In this document: positions 51,831 through 63,421 of the stretch, piece by piece
Numbering within the stretch: position 1 is the first letter of the stretch
Layout: every line of letters starts with the position of its first letter
Source of the DNA: Mucilaginibacter celer
Lineage (GTDB): Bacteria; Bacteroidota; Bacteroidia; Sphingobacteriales; Sphingobacteriaceae
Length of the DNA stretch: 64,000 nt
Direction: 5' to 3'
Assembly (NCBI RefSeq): GCF_003576455.2
Contig: NZ_CP032869.1
Span: forward strand, 4,712,001 to 4,776,000
Made by a program: the position numbers and the translations under genes
Notes under the pieces: model-generated
What the model was told of the DNA's origin: nothing
Database searches by the model: none
What the model saw: only the letters and a program-made list of their open reading frames with translations

Positions 51831-52271
51831 TTATTTAATCTCAATTTGGCGGCGCACTATTTTGGCTTCCTCACGTTTGGCAATATCAATGTTTAACACG
51901 CCGTTGGTATAGGTAGCCTCAATGTTATCGGGGTTGGCGCTTTCGGGCAGGGTGAATGAGCGCACCCACGAGGTGTAGCTGTATTCGCGTTTGCTGTAGT
52001 TTTTGTGGTTGTCGTTGTTCTGGCTTTGCTGATCTACCGATACGTTGAGCACGTTACGATCAAGGCTCAGTTTAAAATCCTCCTTTTTAAGGCCCGGTGC
52101 AGCCAGTTCTACATGGTAGTGGTCTTCGGTTTCGCTGATGTTGGCTGCGGGTACGCGGCTGGTGAGGCGATCGTTAAAAAAAGTGTCGTTAAAAATGGAA
52201 TCGAAAACATCATTAAAGCCTGGCATTAATGATCCGTTGTTTTTAGCGGGATTGAATTTAACCAATGTCAT
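51831..52271 (-). CDS. Hsp20/alpha-crystallin small heat-shock protein
   Basis: 146 aa. Alpha-crystallin domain from about 45 to 135: ANISETEDHYHVELAAPGL, KLSLDRNVLNVSVD, the ESANPDNIEATYTNGVLNI strand and a C-terminal KIVRRQIEIK with an I-x-I-like end. ATP-independent holdase that keeps unfolding proteins soluble under stress. It has a consensus ribosome site, rare in this genome (52280-52286). Confidence 0.93.
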   Translation of the reverse strand: MTLVKFNPAKNNGSLMPGFNDVFDSIFNDTFFNDRLTSRVPAANISETEDHYHVELAAPGLKKEDFKLSLDRNVLNVSVDQQSQNNDNHKNYSKREYSYTSWVRSFTLPESANPDNIEATYTNGVLNIDIAKREEAKIVRRQIEIK

Positions 52272-52279
52272 AGGTCTAT

Positions 52280-52286
52280 CCTCCTT
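52280..52286 (-). promoter_or_regulatory. Strong Shine-Dalgarno site of hsp20
   Basis: AAGGAGG, eight bases before the ATG at 52271. The 16S 3' end here has CACCTCCTTTCT-like pairing ability (…ACCTCCTTTCT). Most genes of the window have no such site. Confidence 0.75.
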
Positions 52287-52627
52287 AATAAATTAATGAT
52301 TTGAAACTTATAATGTTAATTAAACTGGTTAACCTATATCAAGCACTGTGCCAGTTGATGCCATACTGTTTGGCGCTGTAAAAATTTCAGTTTTGATGAA
52401 AAATTTACAGGGTAGGGTGTCAAAATTTCTTTTTAAGTGTTGATAGCAACCGGGTAACAGGCCCGCAAAAATACGCTTACCGCAAAAAATGTAAACAGGT
52501 AATGACAGCAGTTTTGTAGGTATTGAAGTTTTAAAAACCTAAATAAAACGATGCCGGCAATTGATTATCAATAAACATACAATCGGATATAAAATTAAAC
52601 AGATTGCATTTTTGGCACAGTCTGTCA
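52287..52627. other. Hsp20 leader and upstream gap, no gene seen
   Basis: AT-rich, with no ORF, repeat family or clear TAnnTTTG element that I can defend. It holds the unidentified hsp20 promoter. Confidence 0.5.
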
Positions 52628-52660
52628 AAAAAAAGTCATTGCTCTGTTTCCGCAATGACT
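52628..52660 (-). terminator. Rho-independent terminator of the 88-aa gene
   Basis: AGTCATTGC-GGAAACAGA-GCAATGACT then TTTTTTTT on the minus strand; the stem shares the GTCATTGC word of the dispersed palindromes. Confidence 0.85.
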
Positions 52661-52706
52661 GGTGAATATATGATAGCTTGTCTCCCGTTTTTATCTGCGC
52701 TCCGGT

Positions 52707-52973
52707 TTATTCCTTTGCTTTCTTTTTAGCGGGCTCAACCCATTTTTCACCCAGCGCTTCAAGCGCGGCTATGAGTTTTTTCTTTTCAACGCTGTTATCG
52801 GGCACGGTGGCCAGCTTTTCGCGGCGGGCTTCCTCTACCTTGCGGATCTTTTCGTCAAACACTTTGTTAATCTTGTCAACTTCGGGGGTGGTATCCAGTT
52901 TGGCTATTTCGGCCTTAATTTGGGCTGCTAATTTTTCAAATTCCATGGGGCTGTTTTTTGCAAGCGCAAACAT
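52707..52973 (-). CDS. Small charged helical protein
   Basis: 88 aa (79 aa if the ATG at 52946 is used). Almost wholly helical: EFEKLAAQIKAEIAKL, IRKVEEARREKLATV, ending in AKKKAKE, with many Lys and Glu. The family is not recognised; the C-terminal lysine tail and size recall small DNA- or ribosome-associated proteins. A truncated duplicate is at 51240-51386. Confidence 0.75.
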   Translation of the reverse strand: MFALAKNSPMEFEKLAAQIKAEIAKLDTTPEVDKINKVFDEKIRKVEEARREKLATVPDNSVEKKKLIAALEALGEKWVEPAKKKAKE

Positions 52974-53039
52974 AAAAAATTGATTGTAAGTTATGATTAA
53001 GGGAATGAAAATTTGGGTTATTGGGTGAGTGGAGAACGG

Positions 53040-53345
53040 AGCGTAGTTGTTGTAATGCCCCCGCCGGGAGGCATCGCCGTCAATTAAGGAGCCGGGCTTT
53101 TAAGTTCCCCTCTTGAGAGGGGGCGCGATGGGTAAGAGCGAGAGCAGGGGTGTGTTATACGAGCGATCAGCATTACGCAGAGTAACACACCCCTCCACCG
53201 CCCGAATTTATTCGGGACAGGCTCTCTCAAGAGGGGAATCGCACAATTCCTCCGCTTTTTTGCTTAAGTTGAAGGCTATCTTCTCAAGAGGGGAATCGCA
53301 CCCTCCACCGCGCTTGCTTAATTTAACGGCTATGCCTACCCGGAA
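53040..53345. repeat. Nested 200-bp palindromic element, copy 2 (inverted)
   Basis: Reverse orientation relative to 29603-29826. Inner words CTCTTGAGAGGGG, TGTGTTA/TAACACAC and CTCGCTCTTACCC are shared; the flanks CGTCAATTAAG and GCTTAAGTTGAAGGCTAT match the outer ends. It contains an 18-bp insertion GAATTTATTCGGGACAG in its right arm and one further partial GAGGGGAATCGCAC copy. Confidence 0.75.
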
Positions 53346-53350
53346 GAAAT

Positions 53351-54418
53351 TTAAAGATTGCCGTTCAGCATCCGGTTTACGCTGCCTACGCCTATGTTAA
53401 GGCGTTCGGCCACATCGCGCTGGCTCAGGCCCTCGTTGCTGAGGATGATAGCTTCGCGGCGCAGTTGCTCGCGCTCTTTTTTGGTGGGGGTGCGCAGGTG
53501 CTGGCTTTCATAATCATTACCGGTAAAAACAAACTTTAAAAAGCCGTGCTGCCTTTCGAGGCGGGCCACGCAAACATTGTCGGCCCCGTAGGTTTCGGCG
53601 GTGCTGCGCTGTTTTATTTGCTTTAAATAACGGTAGCCGGGGGTTGAGTGGCTCTCGCCCATGGCAAAAGCGCTGTCGCAAAAATTGATGAGCATTTTAC
53701 TGCCGTGCAAATCATTGCGGCTTAGGGGCTGGCGCGGGTTACGCTTGGGGGTATGGGCCAGCACCAGGATGCTGATGCCGTGGCGGGTTTTCAGTTTTTT
53801 CAGTTCTTTCATCAGCGGGAGGGCGCCGCCGGCACTTTCGGTACCGCTGCGCAGGCAGGTAATATTATCAATAATCAGCACCCGGGCATCGGTACGTTTA
53901 ATGGCCCGCGTAAGCGCCTGGATCACGTGCTGATCAAAACTTTGGTAGCCTTCGGCCGCGCGGTTAAACTGGTTGTATTCGCCGCGGTAAAAGCTGTTGG
54001 CAAACTGGTAGCGGATTCCGCCTTCGGTATAGCGCTGTTCAAACTGCTTGCCGGTAAGCTCAAAATCGATATACAAAACCGGCGAGGCCCCGGCCCCCAG
54101 CGCAAACGGACTGATAGCCTGCCCCCGCGAAATACTATCGGCCATTTGTACGGCGAGCAGGCTTTTGCCCATATTGGTATCGGCAAACAGGATACAAAGC
54201 TCGCCCTCCAGCCAAAAATTGCCGAAAAGCGTTTGCGGCGTATCATGTTCGGTTTCCATCTCCATCCAAACATTGGCCGGGTAAATATCAAACAGCTCGC
54301 AAACAGCATCCGGGTCGCTCATAATAAGCTTGCCCTTAGGCAAACTCTTAGCCGCCGCCTCCTGCACCGACGAGCGGATCATCTCAATAAACAAAGGTTT
54401 TTCGGAAGTATGGTCCAT
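53351..54418 (-). CDS. RepA-like RecA-fold ATPase with C-terminal helix-turn-helix
   Basis: 355 aa from the ATG at 54418 (MDHTSEKPLF); the frame is open to 54466, but those 16 residues look unlike protein. RecA-like core: FADTNMGKSLL at about 78-88 (Walker A, with the usual Gly-x4-Gly-Lys-Ser loosened), VLYIDFE, VLIIDNITCL (Walker B) and ISILVLAHTPKR. Of the kind found in hexameric RepA/DnaB helicases of plasmids. Residues about 325-350 (GLSQRDVAERLNIGVGSV) form a helix-turn-helix. Upstream lies a group of iteron-like repeats. No mobilisation or partition genes adjoin. Confidence 0.78.
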   Translation of the reverse strand: MDHTSEKPLFIEMIRSSVQEAAAKSLPKGKLIMSDPDAVCELFDIYPANVWMEMETEHDTPQTLFGNFWLEGELCILFADTNMGKSLLAVQMADSISRGQAISPFALGAGASPVLYIDFELTGKQFEQRYTEGGIRYQFANSFYRGEYNQFNRAAEGYQSFDQHVIQALTRAIKRTDARVLIIDNITCLRSGTESAGGALPLMKELKKLKTRHGISILVLAHTPKRNPRQPLSRNDLHGSKMLINFCDSAFAMGESHSTPGYRYLKQIKQRSTAETYGADNVCVARLERQHGFLKFVFTGNDYESQHLRTPTKKEREQLRREAIILSNEGLSQRDVAERLNIGVGSVNRMLNGNL

Positions 54419-54556
54419 ACAGGTAAAAGCCCCGGCCCAGGCGTAAATACAATACCCCGGGCACATCCATTGTTACTCACCGCTAACCAACCGGCAATTA
54501 TGGAAGGCCCCCAAATTTACCATGCATAATCCACCCAAATGGTGGCACTATTTTGT

Positions 54557-54745
54557 CAGTGTTCCACTTTTAAAAAAGCAGTGTTCCAGTTTTGATTTTC
54601 GATTTTCGTAAATAACTGATTGTCAATACCAAGGTGTTCCAATTTGACTTTTCGCCATTTTTTGCATTTCACAACATACTGATTATCAGGTGTTCCATTT
54701 TTGGAATTCACTCAAAGTGTTCCACCTTTAAAACTGGAACAGTGG
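54557..54745. repeat. Iteron-like GTGTTCCA repeats
   Basis: Five direct copies of GTGTTCCA at 54559, 54581, 54634, 54690 and 54717, plus an inverted TGGAACAG at 54735. Copies 3 and 4 share longer flanks (ACTGATTRTCA before, ATTTT after). Start-to-start distances are 22, 53, 56 and 27 bp, near multiples of a helical turn except the last. They lie 140-330 bp upstream of the ATPase gene. Confidence 0.7.
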
Positions 54746-54811
54746 GTATTTTGGTGAGTGGAGAGCGGTTGATTAGGAGGGTGGTTGGCTATTAAGATTA
54801 ACTACCCCACC

Positions 54812-54894
54812 CGTCATTGCGAGGCACGAAGCAATCGCGAACTATGCAGGGCGGTCTTGCTTACCGTGCGATTGCTTCGTACCTCGCAATGACG
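54812..54894. repeat. CGTCATTGCGAGG palindromic element, copy 7
   Basis: Full-length arms around GAACTATGCAGGGCGGTC, closest in its centre to copies 1 and 2. Confidence 0.85.
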
Positions 54895-54902
54895 GCCTGG
54901 AA

Positions 54903-54995
54903 GTTTCTTAGCGTCCTTGGCTTCTTTGCGTGCTTATAATCGCCAACTATCCACAAAAAACCTTTGCGCCTTAGAATCTTTGCGAGCCAAACCCT
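54903..54995. repeat. Single unit of the CTTTGCG array
   Basis: CTTAGCGTCCTTGGCTTCTTTGCG, then CAACTATCCACAAAAAACC and TTTGCGCCTTAGAATCTTTGCG; one unit of the array seen at 34710-35034, here 3' of the rRNA operon. Confidence 0.65.
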
Positions 54996-55098
54996 CTGCG
55001 CCAGGACAAGGCTTACCTAACTTACAAACCCTTATCAACGCAAAAAGCCTTAGTTGTTCACTAAGGCTTTGCATTTGTTGCAGCATTGAAGCTGATAA

Positions 55099-55211
55099 AG
55101 GGTGGCACCGACCTACTCTCCCACGTTTTACCGCAGTACCATCGGCTCTGGCGGGCTTGACTTCTCTGTTCGGAATGGGAAGAGGTAGACACCGCCGATA
55201 TAGGCACCTGA
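55099..55211 (-). rRNA. 5S ribosomal RNA
   Basis: Read on the minus strand: GGTGCCTATATCGGCGGTGTC at the 5' end, the ACTACGGTAAAACGTGGG-like loop region, and GGTCGGTGCCACC at the 3' end, closing helix I. Last gene of the operon. Confidence 0.93.
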
Positions 55212-55234
55212 ATTTCTTTTGAGCTTAATGCTCA

Positions 55235-55450
55235 AGGCTGAAAGCTAAAAGCCCTTTTGCCAATTCATTTATTATTCTATTATTTTATTGTTTCGCTTTT
55301 CAGCTTTTGGCTTTTCGCCTTCCGCTTTTAGCTTAACAATGACATATTATTGAAAGAAGTATTTGAATAAGAGAAAACAACAGCATTATTCTTTATCTGT
55401 TTTGTCGCGGATTAGAGGTAGCGACTAATCTCTTAATCGCTAACCTCTAA
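55235..55450. repeat. 5S-23S spacer built from AGCTTTTnGC and TAATCTCTAATC words
   Basis: CTGAAAGCTAAAAGCCCTTTTG is answered by GCTTTTCAGCTTTTGGCTTTTCG and CCGCTTTTAGC; a second motif TAGCGACTAATCTCTTAATCGC / TAACCTCTAATCTC follows nearer the 23S gene. Transcribed as part of the operon, so the RNA should fold strongly. Confidence 0.65.
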
Positions 55451-55459
55451 TCTCTGATC

Positions 55460-58335
<2,876 letters not shown>

Positions 58336-58389
58336 CTTCTACTCATACGCCTTTTGCGCCGTATGGTATGTCTTTATTTGAGTATTAAG

Positions 58390-58592
58390 TTCCAAGTGCT
58401 TAGTCTTAAGTCTTTCGACTTTTAACTTCAGACTTTCGACTCAATGTCTCTATCTGTTGTTTTCTCTTGTTTTCAATTACTTCTTCCAATATGTCAAAGA
58501 ACGTTTTGCGGATGTGCAGATGTTTTGATTTCAGATGTGCAGATGATTTCTCATTTGCATATCTGCATATCTTCACATTTGCTAATCTGCAT
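58390..58592. repeat. 23S-tRNA spacer built from AGTCTTAAGTC and GCAGATGTGCAGAT words
   Basis: CTTAGTCTTAAGTCTTTCGAC with AACTTCAGACTTTCGACTC, then CAGATGTTTTGATTTCAGATGTGCAGATG answered by CATTTGCATATCTGCATATC. Same architecture as the other echo spacers. Holds no gene. Confidence 0.65.
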
Positions 58593-58594
58593 CG

Positions 58595-58668
58595 TGGAGA
58601 ATAACGGATTCGAACCGTTGACCCCCTGCGTGCAAGGCAGGTGCTCTAGCCAGCTGAGCTAATCCCCC
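58595..58668 (-). tRNA. tRNA-Ala (anticodon TGC)
   Basis: Minus strand: acceptor GGGGGAT / ATTCTCC with G-U pairs, D-arm TAGCTCAGCTGGCTAGAGC, anticodon stem CCTGC/GCAGG with loop CTTGCAC giving TGC, T-arm GGTTCGAATCC. Within the rRNA operon, adjacent to tRNA-Ile. Confidence 0.95.
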
Positions 58669-58758
58669 GTCGATGAGTGATCAGAGATTGGTTAATCTGT
58701 GATTAGTTGCCTAATCTCTATTCTCTAACCTCTTTTCGCCTGCGGCTCCGCCGCATAG

Positions 58759-58833
58759 TAGTCCCGAGCAGATTTGAACTGCTGACCCCTACATTATCAG
58801 TGTAGTGCTCTAACCAAGCTGAGCTACAGGACT
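58759..58833 (-). tRNA. tRNA-Ile (anticodon GAT)
   Basis: Minus strand: acceptor AGTCCTG / CGGGACT, D-arm TAGCTCAGCTTGGTTAGAGC, anticodon stem CTACA/TGTAG with loop CTGATAA giving GAT, T-arm AGTTCAAATCT. The spacer tRNA-Ile/tRNA-Ala pair is the standard bacterial arrangement. Confidence 0.95.
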
Positions 58834-58844
58834 ATTTTATTCGT

Positions 58845-58925
58845 TCGCAGTTCTGAGTCTTAAGTTCTGAGTCTTAAGTCTTTTGACTCATGACTTCCGA
58901 CTTTGGACTGCATCCTGCCAACTAT
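58845..58925. repeat. 16S-tRNA spacer with GAGTCTTAAGTTCT words
   Basis: GTTCTGAGTCTTAAG appears twice in tandem (58850-58885), followed by GTCTTTTGACTCATGACTTCC. Another echo spacer; no gene. Confidence 0.6.
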
Positions 58926-59057
58926 GTCCTGTGCTTACTTTCGTTGCACAACCACTGATGGCTTCATCTTCTGGGTTTCCTTTTGTCTTTTTGTTTCTGT
59001 ATTTAAGAAATTATCATGTAGGTAACAGTTCTTCGTTACTCTTGCGGAAACTGCTCC

Positions 59058-60582
<1,525 letters not shown>

Positions 60583-60930
60583 AATGTTTTGTTTGACTTC
60601 CCGACCCTATTATTAATTAATAGAATCTGTTATCATTATTGTATCTTTATACAGATTCCGCTTGTTTTATTGTAACTCTTCAATCTTCCTTAACCTTAGT
60701 CTCGGTCAATCTCCCGTTACGCTACATGATTTCCATTTCTTAAAAGAACTTGCTCGCTTCCCTTTCTCAGTTCAGCTATATAATCTCCGATGTTAACCGG
60801 TCTGATTTGTCAATTTTTTCGGCGGGAATCGCTCCCTTTCCGTTTTGTTTTTGAAGCTCTTAACTTCCTTTTTCTTATCGGCTAAACTCGCTTAACCTCA
60901 ACTTCTTTCGCTCTCTTGGGATCCCTTCCG
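60583..60930 (-). other. rRNA operon leader
   Basis: About 350 nt between the promoter-proximal start and 16S. It holds AT-rich stretches and a GAATCTGTATAAAGATACAAT/ATAACAGATTC pair near 60620-60655 that may fold with the 16S-flanking RNA for processing. No gene seen. Confidence 0.6.
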
Positions 60931-60940
60931 TTCGGGGTTG

Positions 60941-60970
60941 CAAAGGTAAAAACCTTTTTTGTTTTTCCAA
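60941..60970 (-). promoter_or_regulatory. rRNA operon promoter P1
   Basis: Minus strand TTG (60970-60968), 19-nt spacer, TACCTTTG (60948-60941) then CAACC. Exact match to TTG / TAnnTTTG. Confidence 0.85.
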
Positions 60971-61088
60971 AAAATATTTTTTTTTATTTTTTGGAAATTT
61001 TTCGTGGCTTGCTTCTTCTCTTTTCGCTCTCGCTTTCAGCCCCTTTTAAAACCTTTTTCAGAACATCCACTCCTTTTCGAAGCGGCTG

Positions 61089-61119
61089 CAAAGGTGCGAA
61101 TCTTTTTTCACTTTCACAA
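61089..61119 (-). promoter_or_regulatory. rRNA operon promoter P2
   Basis: Minus strand TTG (61119-61117), 20-nt spacer, CACCTTTG (61096-61089) then CAGCC. One mismatch at the first base of the -7 element. Confidence 0.75.
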
Positions 61120-61210
61120 AAGATTTTTTTAATCTTTTTTTTCCTTCTCTTCGCCTTTTCTAATCCTTTAATGAACTTCCCCGCTACCTCGTTTCCTCGT
61201 TTGCGGGCTG

Positions 61211-61240
61211 CAAAGGTAGCCCTTTTTCTTATTCCTCCAA
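61211..61240 (-). promoter_or_regulatory. rRNA operon promoter P3
   Basis: Minus strand TTG (61240-61238), 19-nt spacer, TACCTTTG (61218-61211) then CAGCCCG. Exact match; the most distal promoter, about 630 nt before 16S. Confidence 0.85.
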
Positions 61241-61299
61241 ATTATTCTTATACCTTTTTACTTAACACTCACTTAATATCCTGATAACGAAGTGGAAAA

Positions 61300-61998
61300 A
61301 ATTTGAAAATAACATAGTGTACCACCCATTTTATGACTAAGCATGCTCCCGAACATTATAAAGCATTACAAAACCAACTGCATCATGACATGAGATATTG
61401 TTTCGGAGGCGGCGAATGGCAGATTTGATGATTATTATAATGATTACAAAACCTGGAAGCGATTAACAGCGCGTTCAAAAGTATATATACTATATAGAAG
61501 CCCATTATTCCAACTTCTCCATTAACAATGGCGGATTGTTGAACACAGGATGCGGTTCAGCCTCAGGATTGCAGTGGGAGCCCACAGCGCGGGTGGGGAT
61601 GGTGCGCAGGCAAGGCGAGGACTTGCAGCGTAAAGCCCGGCCGCAGGCAACGCCCTGATTCAGTTGGCAGTTTTGAGTTGGCAGTTTGCAATGCGCTATT
61701 TACCTGAACGGGGATTGATAGGATTTTGCTTAAGTTAATTTGCATAACGGCAGACCTATTCTATATAACACAACATGTATACTATATATATACTCAGTTT
61801 GCGCTAATCCTAAATCTCTGCCCTCTTATATCTATACTTCACAAAATCTGCACTCTGTTTATATCAATTCCCCCCCAAAACGTTAAAAACCGGCAATAGT
61901 TAAAAGATGTTAAATACACCATAACCATAGCTACCGGGCCGATGCCTCGTTATATATTAGCGGCTAAATAAATAATTGACTGATTTATATTATTAACC
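61300..61998. other. Gap upstream of bamD; one dispersed repeat, no gene
   Basis: At 61576-61662 the sequence matches the repeat at 46336-46440 in inverted orientation (GGCGAGGACTTGCAGCG, then GGCCGCAGGCAACGCC), followed by two AGTTGGCAGTTT words. Around 61385-61500 short coding-looking pieces (MRYCFGGGEW; DYYNDYKTWKRL in other frames) may be a degraded gene but are too short to claim. AT-rich TATATACTATATAG words occur at 61480 and 61775. Confidence 0.5.
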
Positions 61999-62006
61999 TA
62001 TCTTTG
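61978..62006 (+). promoter_or_regulatory. bamD promoter, leaderless layout
   Basis: TTG (about 61976-61978), 20-nt spacer and TATCTTTG (61999-62006). Only four bases separate this element from the bamD ATG at 62011, so the transcript should start at or within a few bases of the start codon. Confidence 0.75.
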
Positions 62007-62010
62007 CAGA

Positions 62011-62937
62011 ATGTTTAAAAAGCAACTAACGTTATTAGCCAGTGTTTTAGCTATCGTAATTATTACGCTTGGCAGTTGTAAAAGCAAATACGAAAAACTA
62101 AGGGCAAGTAACGATTACGCCAAAAAATACCAGGAGGCTATTAAGTACTATAATAAAAAGGACTATAACAAAGCCTTAGGTTTGTTTGAGGTGCTTGTTG
62201 AACGTTACCGCGGCCGTGAAGGTGCCGAGGATTTGTTTTACTACTACGCCTTTACTTATTACAAGCAAAAAGACTACACTTCGGCACGATACCACTTTAA
62301 AACATTTGCTGATACTTACCCATCGAGCCCAAGGGCCGAGGAGTGCCGCTTTTTTTCGGCGTATTGCTACTATCTCGATTCACCTATTTTCTCGCTTGAT
62401 CAGGATAACACTTTAAAGGCTATTGATGCTTTGCAGTTGTTTATTAACCTGTACCCTAAAAGCGACCGTGTTGCCGAGGCCAGCAAACTGATCCAAAACC
62501 TGCGCGATAAGCTGGAAACCAAAGCCTATGCCAATGCCAAGCTTTATTTAACCATCAGCGATTATCAATCGGCAGTTATTGCTTTTAATAATGCCCTGCG
62601 CGATTACCCGGATACCAAATACGGCGAGGAAATGGAATACCTTATTGTTAAAGCACAGTACGAGTATGCCTCACACAGCCTGGAAATTAAACAGGAAGAC
62701 CGCTTTAACCAGGCTATAGCTTATGCCGACCAGTTTGCCGAAAAATATCCGAACAGCAAATACCTGCGCGAAACACAAGGTTACGTTAAAGATAGCCAGC
62801 AGGGCATTAAACAAGCACAGCGCGTTATTGCCGAAGCCATGAATAATGGAAAGGTGGCAAAAAAACTGGCAAAAAAGGATACCGTTACAACAGCATCTCC
62901 ATCTGAAAAAAATCAGCCGCAAAAAATACCATATTAA
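62011..62937 (+). CDS. bamD: Outer-membrane assembly lipoprotein BamD
   Basis: 308 aa. Lipoprotein signal with lipobox LGSC (Cys23). Five TPR-like helical pairs: KKDYNKALGLFEVLVERYRG, QKDYTSARYHFKTFADTYPSS, KAIDALQLFINLYP, DYQSAVIAFNNALRDYPDT and RFNQAIAYADQFAEKYPNS. BamD docks on BamA for insertion of beta-barrel proteins into the outer membrane, including the two receptors seen in this window. Followed 26 nt later by the omega gene. Confidence 0.93.
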   Translation: MFKKQLTLLASVLAIVIITLGSCKSKYEKLRASNDYAKKYQEAIKYYNKKDYNKALGLFEVLVERYRGREGAEDLFYYYAFTYYKQKDYTSARYHFKTFADTYPSSPRAEECRFFSAYCYYLDSPIFSLDQDNTLKAIDALQLFINLYPKSDRVAEASKLIQNLRDKLETKAYANAKLYLTISDYQSAVIAFNNALRDYPDTKYGEEMEYLIVKAQYEYASHSLEIKQEDRFNQAIAYADQFAEKYPNSKYLRETQGYVKDSQQGIKQAQRVIAEAMNNGKVAKKLAKKDTVTTASPSEKNQPQKIPY

Positions 62938-62963
62938 TTAAAGATATAAGCATTAAATAAGAT

Positions 62964-63296
62964 ATGACAGCTAACAACAGTAATAAACCAGCACCTGCAA
63001 GCAGCACAGTAACCCGCGATTTACGCGAGCTGGATACTAAAACAGAGAACATCTATGAGTCGCTTGTGATCATGTCAAAAAGGGCGAACCAGATCTCGAA
63101 CAACATTAAAGAAGAGTTGCACCAGAAACTTTCTGAGTTTGCTTCATCAAATGATAACCTTGAAGAAGTGTTTGAAAACCGTGAGCAAATTGAGATTTCT
63201 AAATACTACGAAAAACTGCCTAAACCATCGTTGGTTGCAGTACAGGAGTTTTTAGATGGTAAGGTTTACTACCGCAACCCAACTAAAGAAGCGTAA
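62964..63296 (+). CDS. rpoZ: RNA polymerase omega subunit (Bacteroidota type)
   Basis: 110 aa. DTKTENIYESLVIMSKRANQISNNIKEELHQKLSEFA matches the omega/Rpb6 fold as found in Bacteroidota (longer and less conserved than E. coli omega). Located between bamD and coaBC, the order usual in the phylum, and probably co-transcribed from bamD. It helps assemble and stabilise RNA polymerase. Confidence 0.85.
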   Translation: MTANNSNKPAPASSTVTRDLRELDTKTENIYESLVIMSKRANQISNNIKEELHQKLSEFASSNDNLEEVFENREQIEISKYYEKLPKPSLVAVQEFLDGKVYYRNPTKEA

Positions 63297-63344
63297 CAAC
63301 CACCCGCTCCTCCGGACGGACGGACAGGAATTTATTTACTAAGT

Positions 63345-63376
63345 AACAAAAGACTCCCTTACGGGAGTTTTTTGTT
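63345..63376 (+). terminator. Terminator of the bamD-rpoZ unit
   Basis: AACAAAAGACTCCC-TTAC-GGGAGTTTTTTGTT, with the stem extended by AACAAA/TTTGTT pairs and a T-run. Confidence 0.9.
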
Positions 63377-63421
63377 ACTTTTAACTTTGTAATTATTGGC
63401 CCTTTAAGGCGATAAGAGCTT

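Noticed and set aside
53113..53400. 95-aa plus-strand ORF
   Set aside because: Covers the inverted nested repeat and the 3' end of the RepA-like gene on the other strand.
53753..54529. 258-aa plus-strand ORF opposite the RepA-like gene
   Set aside because: Complete shadow of a minus-strand gene with Walker motifs; its own translation shows no domain.
13581..54894. CRISPR array made of the recurring CGTCATTGCGAGG units
   Set aside because: Copies are palindromic, isolated by kilobases and lack regular spacers; no cas gene in the window.
61563..61745. 60-aa minus-strand ORF before bamD
   Set aside because: Its sequence is the GGCGTTGCCTGCGGCC repeat plus GGCAGT words; no protein family and no promoter.
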